From Zancudomyces culisetae (taxonomy: Eukaryota > Kickxellomycota > Harpellomycetes > Harpellales > Legeriomycetaceae), in the NCBI GenBank assembly GCA_001969505.1, contig LSSK01000783.1, forward strand, positions 1 to 36,809: a stretch of 36,809 nucleotides of DNA, in the 5' to 3' direction. This document shows, in pieces, positions 8,976 to 19,145 of this stretch. Below the pieces are notes generated by a model. The model worked only from the letters and a program-made list of their open reading frames with translations, made no database searches and was not told the origin of the DNA. The translations under genes were made by a program, and so were the position numbers. Within the stretch, counting starts at the first letter, position 1. Every line of letters begins with the position of its first letter.

Positions 8976-10610
8976 TTTTCTTGATCTGTATAATTTAATC
9001 TCTTTCTTTCTCTAAAAACTGCTTTCTTTTCCTCCTTAGGTAGGATATAATGAATTTATATTAGCTGAAAGATGCTTGGATATTTTTTGGGTGTACAAGG
9101 GCATGAGGAAAAGCCGTACTATTTATATTGTTTGAGCATGAAAAAAAGGTCAGAAAAATAAAAGTAGTACTACCCTTCACGGATATATTGAGCATTCCGG
9201 TTGTTTTTCTGCTCTTCTATTTTTCTACTCTTCTATTTTTCTACTGATGCCAACATGTTTCGAAAAAGTTTAGAACTCGAAAAAACCATTGGTATAACAT
9301 CTCTCAAAACGTATGTTCGAGAAAAATATTTGAGTATGTGTTTGGCCATAATTGTTAAGTAATAATGGGTATGTCCAGAATCACCAGAACCAAGACCTTA
9401 GGTAATAGTTAGCACTGTGTTTATTTGGAATTGGTATTAAGTAAGGTTGGCAAACTTTTGTAGATTCATGTATTTTTCGCTCGAACAAAAGCACCAGATC
9501 TCTAAAAAAAATTACTAATGAACAATTTTTAGTTATTTTGAGAACTTTAATTCGAATAACAAATTATAATATTATTAAATAAAATAAATGGATTGGTAGC
9601 GATGGTGGCTTTATTATTAAACAAAAGCTAGAAAAGCCAAAAAGAACGCATTCAATTTCAGCTTGACCAGGCTTGAGGAAGGTTTAACCAAGCCAATAAG
9701 AATTATTCAAACTCAACGATTGGCGTACGAGCAATTTGTAAGGTCCGCTTTTATCTGGCTTGACCAACTTCGCAGAAAATTTTTTTTGCACAAAGCACAA
9801 ATCAAAAAAATTAATAAGCAAATAACCATCGTGCAAAAAAAATACAAATATTGGAAGACTATTTAAAAACTAAAAAAAAGGCCAGCACTAATACTTTTCA
9901 AAAGAGGTTTTCATTGGTTGTAAAATATGTTAACGCTTTGGTACTCGCATGATCCAGCTGCTTTTTCAGCTTCAACTTATTTGTAATGATTGGTAAAGTA
10001 TTACTTTAAGTACTAAAATACGTAATAACCTATCACTATTATCTAATTCATTATAAAAGTTAATTTATCTGTAACATCAGCTATAAAACTATTCGATGAT
10101 TTACGTTTAGCGAAAACATTCCGTACATAAATAAAAAAAAGTAAAGGCTTATTGGAAGCAGTTTACAGTGCACGCATTTTATCCACTGATGTTTTTTAAC
10201 TAGTCATTTTGCTGATTTCCAGATTAAAAAGGAAAATAGAAGCACTGTGTATGAGTTTATTTTATATATGTATGCATGTGACTACGTGACTGGAAGTTGC
10301 TAAGAAGTATGTAAAACAAATACTAGATAGTGAATAGAAAGTCTGGATATTTTAAGCCGTTGGAAAAAATAACACACAATAGCAGTGAAATGAGCAAATA
10401 ATGAACCTAGGTTACAATCTATTTGAAGAAGATATCATATAGCTTTTTTTTCACATGCTGCTTACGTAAACGTATATAATAATAGTTACATATATGTTAG
10501 TCCACCACAACAAAGCACATGTAGACCCTACGCTACAGCACAACATATTTGTAATACCCAAAGTATCAATCAGGTCAAACCAGGTGATGGCCTGAACAAG
10601 AAATATTTAA
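8976..10610. other. Intergenic: aquaglyceroporin promoter and gene-free stretch
   Basis: 1.6 kb. The part near 8976-9300 is pyrimidine/purine-biased and probably the aquaglyceroporin promoter. A 67-residue lysine-rich reading at 9663-9866 (+) has no recognisable motif and is probably chance. No RNA gene seen. Confidence 0.45.
9212..9243. repeat. 16-bp tandem duplication (two copies)
   Basis: CTCTTCTATTTTTCTA occurs twice head to tail with no mismatch, about 240 bases upstream of the aquaglyceroporin ATG. It is probably a replication-slippage product in a TC-rich promoter tract. Confidence 0.8.
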
Positions 10611-11296
10611 ATGAGCTGTGCTTTTGATTCCTACTGGTCTTCGGTGCCGGATGAAATTTATGTTGGTGCTTTTCTTACGCTTCCCCCCCTCTCAAGAATC
10701 AATAACTGCGCTAAATTCTAACTACTTAAACCAAAAGAACAAACCAAGGTCAGTCCAAAAATCAGATCAGCCTATGAATTATATATCAGGGGTAAGCACT
10801 CAGCAAGAACCTGCAGTGAAACCTAATTATGCAACGAAAATACCATGGTACCACTATATTTTATGTGTCATAAAAACGGGTAGCTTAATTTTTCCAATAG
10901 TTTATTTGAAATTTCCCCATTTAGGTTTCGTTCTGATTTAGGAAATGTTTACAACACATGCTTTTGCAATTAGGTTAGGTGAAGAAAGTCAAAGTTCCTA
11001 GAGAAAATTTATCACATGGAATTTAATACAAGCTAATTTTTATTTTTTTTAGCAAAGTGGGCTTATATCCAAACAACTACCCGCAAAAATATTACATTCA
11101 CAGTGATGCGGTAATACTGAGAATCGCCCTTGTTAATTGCGAGGTATATAGCCAAGAAAACGCAAATAAAAAACAAAAATACTATCGGCTCGACAATAGA
11201 ACTGTGATTGAAATTGGAGGGAGGATTCTTTTCGTGTATAATGGCAGCATTTGTGATGTGGTACATCCGTTAACACTGACTCACCTTTATTATTAG
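10611..11296 (+). CDS. Possible two-exon gene, unrecognised
   Basis: Two open stretches look partly protein-like. The first starts at ATG 10611 (MSCAFDSYWSSVPDEIYVGA) and stops near 10719, but a run of seven C at 10683-10689 sits where dropping one base would carry it into another open frame that continues to 10941. The second, 11053-11296, follows a strong acceptor (T-tract then AG at 11051-11052) and reads KVGLYPNNYPQ through GGRILFVYNGSICD to a stop. One frame-consistent splice is a gtcagt donor after 10746 to 11053, joined to a start at 10651. I do not recognise a family. It may be a fast-evolving gene, a decayed one, or chance. Confidence 0.25.
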
Positions 11297-12507
11297 ATAT
11301 TATATAATTATGGGTGTATAATATGTGGTCATTTTATTCACAAGTTCATAGCATGATATAGTTTTGACAATATTTATACTCAAAAGATTTCATAGAGATT
11401 TAGACTTTGAATTTTGAGTATGAACACAGACTTGAGTATGTGAAGGTAACTTATTGTGCATGAGTGTGTATGTTTGTAACGCTAGATAATTACATATGCT
11501 TATTCCCACAAATATTTTCTTTTTACCACTATCGGCTCTTCCAGATAAAGGTATATCGAGTATACAGAGTATGGAGTCGATGAATACAAAAATAGATCTC
11601 CTCCTCCTCCTCTTCTTCTTCTTCCTCCATTATCCGGAACTCTCCTATAAACTAACAGATGCTTGCTACTTACACTCTCTCTTGCAATTAGCCGATTAAA
11701 TAGTTCAATATCAGTATAATTTTCTGTACTGGTTGGGTTGAGAGTCCAAAATAAAACAAAATGCAATAAATCTTGGAAATTCAACTATAATCTCCTCGAT
11801 TTATTGCCCATCAGGTTATGGCACAGAAAAATGGCAGAGTGTAGACATCAAATGAGGCAGTTTGGATAAGAAAAAGCAACCCATTTGCCGTTCTTGGGTA
11901 ATATAAAGTTGCGGTGGTTTATTTCTGAAATTACCATTATATTATCTAGCTATCTCTTTTCTAAAAAATTGTCATCAGCATAAAGATGAGTAGTTACTAT
12001 TGATTATTGTTCAGCTATTGATGGACAAGGTCCAAAGCTTCTTATGTCTAGCATTCGAGTCGAACACTAAACGTCCTATACACACATTATAATTACTATT
12101 ACTATAAGGAGAGTGCTATTGTATTAGAAGACATTTACTAGGTTCTGCAATGTTACCATAATTACAGAAATTAGGACCAAACCTTCAACTTTTATTGATT
12201 TTATTCCTGTTTTAACAACTAATCTAAACCAACAGGACAAAAAAAAAAGATAGTCATGTGACTTTATGGCGAAAAAATTTTTTTTATTGATCTGTCTCGG
12301 TCTGGTACCTGTTTGGCTGGATTTCCTACCTCTGCTTTTCTTTTTATTAGGTTTTGATGTAAAATATCTGAATGTAATTGGCAACTACAATTAAAACACA
12401 CAGAAAAAAAAATTTTTTTTTCAGTAAAGGTGAAATAAATGGACAACAATAAGAAAAGAGCTAGAAACTAGTAGTTAGAAATTGTAAAAAGTAGTCCTTG
12501 AATAAAA
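11297..12507. other. Gene-free stretch before IMP4
   Basis: 1.2 kb with stops in all frames. It holds a CTC/CTT trinucleotide run at about 11599-11628 and A/T homopolymers near 12238-12290 and 12403-12422. The last part is presumably the IMP4 promoter. Confidence 0.5.
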
Positions 12508-13468
12508 ATGCTGAAGCGACAGAATAGATTAAGACGTGAGTATTTGTACAAGAAAAGCGTACAGGAGCAACAGGCGACCAAAGATGCTCAAAAAAAGCGT
12601 GAGCAGGTGGGACAGATTCTGGAGGAGGGTAAACCAAAGTCGCTCATGTCAAATCAGGAACTAAAAGAGGCACGAGATGTTATTAAAAACTTAGCACTTG
12701 ATCGTGTGCAGCACGATGTGAACGATATTGATGATGAATATCTAAAGGCGGGTGTATATGATCCGAAAGTTGTGATTACAACATCACGAGATCCAAGCTC
12801 ACGTCTTCAGCAATTTGCCAAGGAAATGAGGTTAATCGTTCCGAATTCACAACGAATTAATAGAGGAAACTACGTAATTAAAGATCTAGTAGAGACATGC
12901 CGAACAAATGAAGTAACTGATCTTGTAATCATCCACGAGCATCGCGGCGAACCTGACGGACTAATTGTCAGCCACTTGCCGTACGGACCAACAGTATTTT
13001 TCACATTGTACAACGTGGTTCTGAGACATGATATCAAAAACGTGGGAAACATGTCAGAGGCGTATCCACATTTAATTATGGATAAGTTTAGCAGCAAGCT
13101 GGGCAAACGGATCGAAAAGGTACTGAAACATCTATTTCCTGTTCCAAAGGAGGACTCAAAGCGCGTCATGACGTTTGCCAATCAAAGTGATTTTATCTCA
13201 TTTCGGTAAGTGAGCAAGTTTTTTCTAAACTCTTTAATTAACACATTGTGTAAATAAATCAATATAATTAACCATATAAATGTGTACTGCTAGGCATCAT
13301 GTATATGTAAAAACAAGTCATAAAAGTGTCGAGTTAGCAGAGGTTGGACCACGATTTGAAATGCGGCCCTATGAGATCAAACTGGGAACGATCGATAATC
13401 CAGATTCTCAAACCGAATGGGTGCTGCGAAGCTATATGCGTACCAGTAGAAAACGCGATCAACTCTAA
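12508..13468 (+). CDS. IMP4: U3 snoRNP protein IMP4 (two exons)
   Basis: Exons 12508-13205 and 13294-13468, intron of 88 bases (gtaagt...ctag), 290 residues, the normal length. The N-terminus MLKRQNRLRREYLYKK and the Brix/IMP4 domain are clear: VITTSRDPSSRLQQFAKEM (about 89-107), LVIIHEHRGEPDGLIVSHLPYGPT, HPLI-type YPHLIMDKF, and EVGPRFEMRPYEIKLGT in exon 2. IMP4 acts with IMP3 and Mpp10 in the small-subunit processome, where it helps U3 snoRNA pair with pre-rRNA in the nucleolus. CTG codons fall where family members have leucine, which argues for the standard code. Its stop codon overlaps the stop of the oppositely transcribed oxidase gene. Confidence 0.95.
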
Positions 13469-15228
13469 TACGAGGGATAGGGGTAGCATTTCAGGTCAAA
13501 GAACGAAGGTGGAAATCCAAAGTCTACTCCAAATGCGGCAGCCGAGGCATATGTTTTGTTATGTGAACGCACAAATTTGTATAGAGGTGTGGAGAGGTTT
13601 GATGAGCCGCAGAAAAAAACACCAATAGATGCACCCGGGTGTACACACGCTAGATTAGGTAATATTTTTGCAAAGTTCGGGCGGCCATAGTATGTTGGGC
13701 AGCTACAGGTGAAGCCGGTGATGGTTTCTGTTTCAGCATCCATTTCTGTTGCCGTTGCTGTATCATCCATAATATGATCATGCTCGTGATCATGCTCATT
13801 CAGGACGACTTGTCTTATTTGCAGTGGGCTTAAATTTTCTTGCGTCAAATATATTTGAATACTTATAAATGGATTGCTCGTGTTAGTTTTAAGTTTTGTC
13901 ATTTCTTCCTCAATCTCTTGCAATTGGTGTGTGATCCACTCAAATCCACTAGACCTACCCTGTGTCTTTGTCCACACAAAATATACTCGTCTTAATCTTT
14001 GGGAGTATCCTGGTCGCGTGTACTGCAGCCATAGCGATTTGATTACGGATATGAGAGGCACCGCTCCGCTATCCTCAGCCACCAACAACGCCACATCGTA
14101 TTTAGTCATATCTGCTTGATCTACCACACCAGCTCCAAATGGCCCATCAACAACTAGCCCCGGAAGTCTGAACCTACTCAATTTAATCTTCATCTTCTCA
14201 TTATCATCGACCATGTTCACCCCAGCTCCCACCAGTCGACATAACCTACCTGTCCATCTGCCTACCGCACGCATGTGTATTGTCATGACCTCCTCCTCTG
14301 GTGCCGATGTCAATGTGAATGGATGCCACTCATTTACTGATACTTCCGGACAGTTGACCAATACGTATTGCCCTGCAACGTGTTTCTTTTTTGCCTTCAT
14401 TTGTATCTCTACAACTCTGTTTGGGTGAAGTACAACCTTGCTGATCCGCACCTTTCGTACTGACTGTATCTGCCGCATTATTCTCTCCAGTAAATATATG
14501 ACTGCGGGGCCCAAAATGTACTTCCATGTTGATCCACTTCTTCTGCAATACGGCGGTGTATCAGTCTTGTACATGCAAAACGACCCATGAACCAACATAA
14601 TCCCAATCACTATATACTTTATTTTGTCTACGTAACCAATTATCCTATAATTGCCTGTTTTACGCAACCACCACATCACTACCCCTACTAAAACCATCAT
14701 CAACGCCATAATATGCCCCGTCACCGATGCCCCATTTTTCATCAGCATTTCCATAAACTGTTTACCATTTTTTTCTGCTTTCTGATATAGTACCACGTAT
14801 TGCGCCACAATATGCACTGCCCCAACCACCACCACCGTCCACATCATCTTTCTGCGTAGCTTTTTGCCACCATCATTTCCCACCACGTACTCCTTTAACC
14901 ATTTTCCAATACTGTTCTTCATTGTACATAGTTTGCTTAGTGTTAGTTTGCACTCCAGGAAAATCAGCATTGCCACAAATACTTGTATTATCATTGCCGT
15001 TCCTTGTCCAAATACAAACCACTTTCCATGCTGGCTTCGCTCCCCTTCCCACACTTTCTCCTTTGCATATATCTCGATTGCTGCCACTTTGATTCCAACC
15101 AACAGCCCGATCCATAGTAGCGTCATCATCCACGCCTTACCCTCAACTCTGATCCATCCAACCACTCTCCGATGCAACCTGGTCGTACCTTTTTTGCTTG
15201 AAAATATGTTGCTATTGTTTTTTATCAT
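13465..15228 (-). CDS. Degenerate gp91phox-type NADPH oxidase (NOX family)
   Basis: 587 residues, single exon. About six N-terminal membrane helices precede an FAD-binding domain (EWHPFTLTSAPEEE, 300-313), a DGPFGAG segment (361-367) and a NOX-specific C-terminal part (YFVWTKTQGRSSGFEW, TITGF, YYGRPNF, GVFFCG). This is NOX family rather than ferric reductase. The outer heme pair is kept: His139 (AVHIVAQ) and His214 (LVHG). The inner pair is not: counting 14 and 13 residues back, as in gp91phox, gives Arg125 and Asp201. The nucleotide motif, normally GAGIGVTP, reads AEDSGAVP (384-391), CGP reads CGS (540-542), and the final KENF-type end is replaced. Electron flow from NADPH through two hemes is therefore doubtful. 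An HD-rich patch (HDHEHDH) sits at 479-485. The long intact frame argues against a pseudogene. It may have a regulatory or altered redox role. Confidence 0.85.
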   Translation of the reverse strand: MIKNNSNIFSSKKGTTRLHRRVVGWIRVEGKAWMMTLLWIGLLVGIKVAAIEIYAKEKVWEGERSQHGKWFVFGQGTAMIIQVFVAMLIFLECKLTLSKLCTMKNSIGKWLKEYVVGNDGGKKLRRKMMWTVVVVGAVHIVAQYVVLYQKAEKNGKQFMEMLMKNGASVTGHIMALMMVLVGVVMWWLRKTGNYRIIGYVDKIKYIVIGIMLVHGSFCMYKTDTPPYCRRSGSTWKYILGPAVIYLLERIMRQIQSVRKVRISKVVLHPNRVVEIQMKAKKKHVAGQYVLVNCPEVSVNEWHPFTLTSAPEEEVMTIHMRAVGRWTGRLCRLVGAGVNMVDDNEKMKIKLSRFRLPGLVVDGPFGAGVVDQADMTKYDVALLVAEDSGAVPLISVIKSLWLQYTRPGYSQRLRRVYFVWTKTQGRSSGFEWITHQLQEIEEEMTKLKTNTSNPFISIQIYLTQENLSPLQIRQVVLNEHDHEHDHIMDDTATATEMDAETETITGFTCSCPTYYGRPNFAKILPNLACVHPGASIGVFFCGSSNLSTPLYKFVRSHNKTYASAAAFGVDFGFPPSFFDLKCYPYPSY

Positions 15229-16202
15229 TTTTTAGTACTATTTGCCAATATCTTGTATTATCCAACTAGATAAACATTCTGACTTTTATGCCTCTTCTTG
15301 TTACTTTTTTTTCAAAAACTTCATTTCCTAGATTAATATAGCTATTTCATTGCCTTTATTGCTAACAACCATCATGCCCCTATAATCTGTAAATGCTAAA
15401 TCCTGTTTTCCATTGGAGTTTGCCTACATTCAACAATCAAATTCCAATTGTCCTCAACAATCACTTCGATTTCCCAATTGCTCGTTAATCCACCTCTTCA
15501 AAATTTTTTTTCCTTTCTTACTTTTTTTTGTGGTAAATGGATTTATGATGGCCTTTTCAAAAGCTCAGAGATTCTTGCTTACTTAGCTATTCATTATAGA
15601 TTTTCTTTTCCTCAAGTTTATATAAACTTGACCATATTTTACCTTCATACCTAAATAATGGGATTTTACCATTAACGATATGGCAAAAGTAAAAAAACCG
15701 GAGTATACTACAGAGCCTTACATCCCTATTTTGTTGGATGCAACCATTTTGCATATTACTCGTTTTCTCTTTTTTTATCGTTTTACTTGGTTTGACAACC
15801 CCTTCTTACTCTTTCTCTTGGATAAAAGTTCACACTTTCAATACCACTATATCCCGCAATAAAAGGTATGTGTAGTTATTCCTGTACTCATCCAGTGACC
15901 AAACTTTGCTCCTGTTCACGCAAATCTGAGCTCTGGGGCTTTTCGACCAAATAAAAAAATTTTATCCATATCTTTTTTTTTTGATTGTGATTTGATTTTT
16001 CTGCCTGAAGTTAACCAACGAAATTCAACCTATAGCTGAGACACTTTTGCTCATCAAAGTTGATTTTCCAGTTCCTATATTTCAATACAATACAATACAA
16101 CACAGATACAAACGATATCAAAAACAGATTCTACATTTTAACAAAACTTTCACGTGGTCCAAGGAGCTGTACTAGAACAGAAAAAAAATCCTCATCACCA
16201 AA
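15229..16202. other. Divergent promoter region (oxidase / bL17m)
   Basis: About 1 kb between two oppositely directed genes. Pyrimidine-rich on the left half, with a short CAATA repeat tract near 16084-16100 before bL17m. No hidden gene seen; two short ORFs of 60-68 codons have no recognisable content. Confidence 0.5.
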
Positions 16203-17075
16203 ATGCCTTCCTTTACTAGTTCGATGGATCATCGTCGCGCATTACTGCGCAATCTTACCACCTCATTGATCAAACATGGCCGCATAGAAACCACAGTCGC
16301 AAAAGCCAAAGAAGTCCGACGTCACGTTGAACGAGTAAGTAAATTCCCCCTCCCTCCCACATTTTTTTGCTTTCGAACTACTGCACGGTTGTGGTTTTAG
16401 TCGTTGTAATTCAGTATAAAATGTAAAATCGCTTTTTCCGAATGATCGCTCTTGATCTTAGTATCAATGTGTAAACGAATAATGAAAAAATAGATGATTA
16501 CAATTGCAAAACAAGATAACCCACATACAAGGCACCTCGTTTCAAAATGGATGTTCGAGCCGACTACCACAATGCCTATCCTCTTCGACCAGCTCGGAAA
16601 ACGCTTTGCGGATCGACCTGGGGGCTACACCCGTATGCACAAAATCGGATTTCGTCATAATGATCGTGCTCCGATAGCCGTCATCGAAATTCTTAAAACT
16701 GACATGCCCGACTCCGATCTTGGTTTTAAATTAACACTACGCAAGTTGGCGGCAGCCCAAATACAGCAGAACACAACCGGAAATAGCAAAATTGTGGATC
16801 AAATCTTGGCCTCGATTCAAAAAGTTGAAGATAGTAGCAACCAGGAAGATGGAAGCTCGCCATTTACACGCGACCTTCCACGAACGGATAAATTCACTTT
16901 TAAAAAGGCTGTAAACATACGCCGTAGGGACCATCGCTTTGCAGTAAAAGTTTCCAAGCTCCTCAAAAACTACAATCTTACTGCTGGACAACTTCAAGAA
17001 CAAGTTGATTTGGAATGTAACAATCTATCCGGTTTGTCGTTATCTACATCGGCTTCTACTCAACCAACTAACTAA
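16203..17075 (+). CDS. MRPL8: Mitochondrial large-subunit ribosomal protein bL17m (two exons)
   Basis: Exons 16203-16334 and 16494-17075, intron of 159 bases (gtaagt...aatag), 237 residues, close to yeast Mrpl8. Exon 1 carries the hallmark of bacterial L17: [20 protein letters not shown] followed by [17 protein letters not shown]. Exon 2 continues [19 protein letters not shown], then [36 protein letters not shown] in the expected order. Residues about 110-237 are a fungal C-terminal extension with basic stretches. I see no strong cleavable presequence, as in bacterial-like members whose N-terminus contacts rRNA directly. The gene symbol follows yeast usage. Confidence 0.93.
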
Positions 17076-17411
17076 CCACCCCTTATACTCGTGGTTTGTT
17101 TGGTTAGTTCATCAAGTTTATAGCATTGAGTTTGAATAATTACTTTATTTTTTAGCCCATAGCTCTTTACATTGTTTAACTTGAATTACTAGAAATTTAC
17201 ATTATTTTACTTTTTTGGTACTCTCGATGCCCATAAATGTTGTTTATATCTACCCAGGTACATTAATACGTGGTGAAGAGATACCTTATGGCCTGTTGTA
17301 GTCAAAGCTAAGTCCAACTATCAATTTTCTGATTTACATACAAAATACAGTCTATAAACCAACGGGTAAACTATCATTACATTAAATGACTCTAAAAGAA
17401 ACCAGAACAAG
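17076..17411. other. Convergent spacer (bL17m / PLC-like)
   Basis: 336 bases between two 3' ends. AT-rich, no ORF or structure seen; it should contain both poly(A) sites. Confidence 0.5.
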
Positions 17412-19145
17412 TTAATAAAGTTCAAAAACCGCTACGCATATCTCATAAACCACCTTGTATATATTTGTCACAAGCAATGGGAGATAGAACACAGTAGCAA
17501 CATACATGTATGTGTATACAAGTGGACTGTTTATGTGTGATTGCGAAAAAAAAATAAATAAGGGTGATATAGCCGTGTTCAATATATCTATGATACCCCC
17601 TGTGTGAGTATTTAATCTTCGAGACATATGGCGCTGATACCAACGGTCACTTTGGGGTTGACGTCGAGCTCGCATATCAGCACATCCGCTATGATAATAT
17701 GCAACTGGGCTATTTAGCTCGCGATTTAGACATCCGTCAACAACATTACCATCACCGCCAATATCTGCACGTCTTTTTCGTCGTTTGCCTGTCCTGTGTT
17801 TGGTCTGCTGTTGATAAGCTACCCCATTTATCTTAGCAACTGTTTTAAATATATCCCCAACGTTGTAAAAATCAACACACACAAAGTTAACTTGTTGAGC
17901 ATGCGTCATCTCGCCATACTTGCTCTTGGTACTAGTGTTAGTGTTATTGGAATCTGGACTATTAGTTGCTTGTTTTATTAGTGCTACATGTTTCTGAATG
18001 TTTTCTTCAGAATTTACTTGCGCTGCAGATTCTCTAGTCGGTATTCCTCCATGATGGAAACCACCGATTTTTAGCGGCCTTGATACAAAATGGTTTAGTG
18101 TAATCAAGCCTTTTCCATTACCATAGGTTTCCGACGTAAATTCTTGACCCACAAACACTTCAAAGCTGGTGTATCTCTCAAAAATGCCTATTGGAATTAT
18201 CCTATTAAATTTTGTCTTTTGTTATTCAGCAGCTATTTCTACCACCGAAGATACGGAGTTTGATAAATAATTAGTTGGAACTCACATAGGGTACTTTTCA
18301 AATTCGTCACTATCAATATCTGATGAAAACACAAGCAGTCTTTTATTACTCACGATTAATTCACGCAGCTTTGGCCACGCAAATTTCGAATCCGGCGTCA
18401 GAATGTTTCTTGTATCGTTTATGTAGTACATGTGGTTTTCCAGATTTGCGTACACAAAGTCCTTATATATCCGCCTGGATGCAAACTTGTCAAAGTTTTC
18501 CAATAATATCGTAACTATTTCTCCTGGGTTTGTGTCAAGAAATTGGTGGATTGCAACTAGTGTATCTGTAAAATAGCCAGCATCCAGAATTGTGCATCTG
18601 GTATGGCATAACTTGATATTTACCAGGTCTTGACTATTATCACCATCACCATCACCATCACCATCACCATCACCATCACCATCACCATCACCACTATCGC
18701 TTTCAATGGCGTTAGGATTAGCGTCAGTGTTGATAACAACAAGCTTTCCGTTGGAACTCTTTTTTTTTATAGTTCCCACTGGTGCGTGTAAGTCTAAGGC
18801 CAATACTCTGATTCCGTCATGAAGCTGCCTTGATATTAAGCACTCTTGGTTAGCTCCGATATTATAAGCACCAACTGCAAACGAATTGTGTGAACATGGG
18901 TATGACACTTGGTTGTACCTTAATTCACAGAGTTCGGTATACCCATTGCATTTTATTTGAGCACTTCCTGCCTCCGCTGCGTGTGTACCATCATCTATTG
19001 CAGATAGTGCTAGCGCAGGTTTGCTACTGCTACAACTTGTAAAAATTATTGTGCTCGCTAATAGCAGTATCACAGCCTCCACAAGACAGCGTAGTGTGGT
19101 TTTGTTATTATTGAAGTTACCAGTACCTGGAAAAATATGCAACAT
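17412..19145 (-). CDS. PI-PLC-like phosphodiesterase, X domain (two exons)
   Basis: Exon 1 runs 19145-18286 and exon 2 18165-17412. The intron of 120 bases (gtgagt...ccag) keeps frame and gives 537 residues. An alternative acceptor 9 bases upstream would add three residues. The N-terminus has a hydrophobic signal or anchor (about 20-36). The X-domain landmarks are SYPCSHNSF with catalytic-type His86, GIRVLALDLH with Asp118, LCHTRC with His181, and PGEIVTILLENF. Exon 2 contributes ETYGNGKG, LNHFVSRP and VNFVCVDFYNVGDIFKTVAKINGV, typical of fungal members. The protein is probably extracytoplasmic. True phospholipase activity is not proven for this subfamily. A (Gly-Asp)9 repeat at residues 152-169 lies between Asp118 and His181. 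The C-terminal 60 residues are hydrophobic, so a membrane or GPI anchor is possible. Confidence 0.83.
18641..18694. repeat. Hexanucleotide microsatellite inside the PLC-like gene
   Basis: Eight perfect CACCAT units (plus strand) and one CACCAC end unit. On the coding strand this makes nine Gly-Asp pairs. Because the unit is six bases, length change stays in frame. The tract is expected to vary between strains. Confidence 0.9.

Noticed and set aside
9663-9866. 67-codon lysine-rich ORF
   Set aside because: No ATG at its beginning, no motif; composition follows the A-rich DNA.
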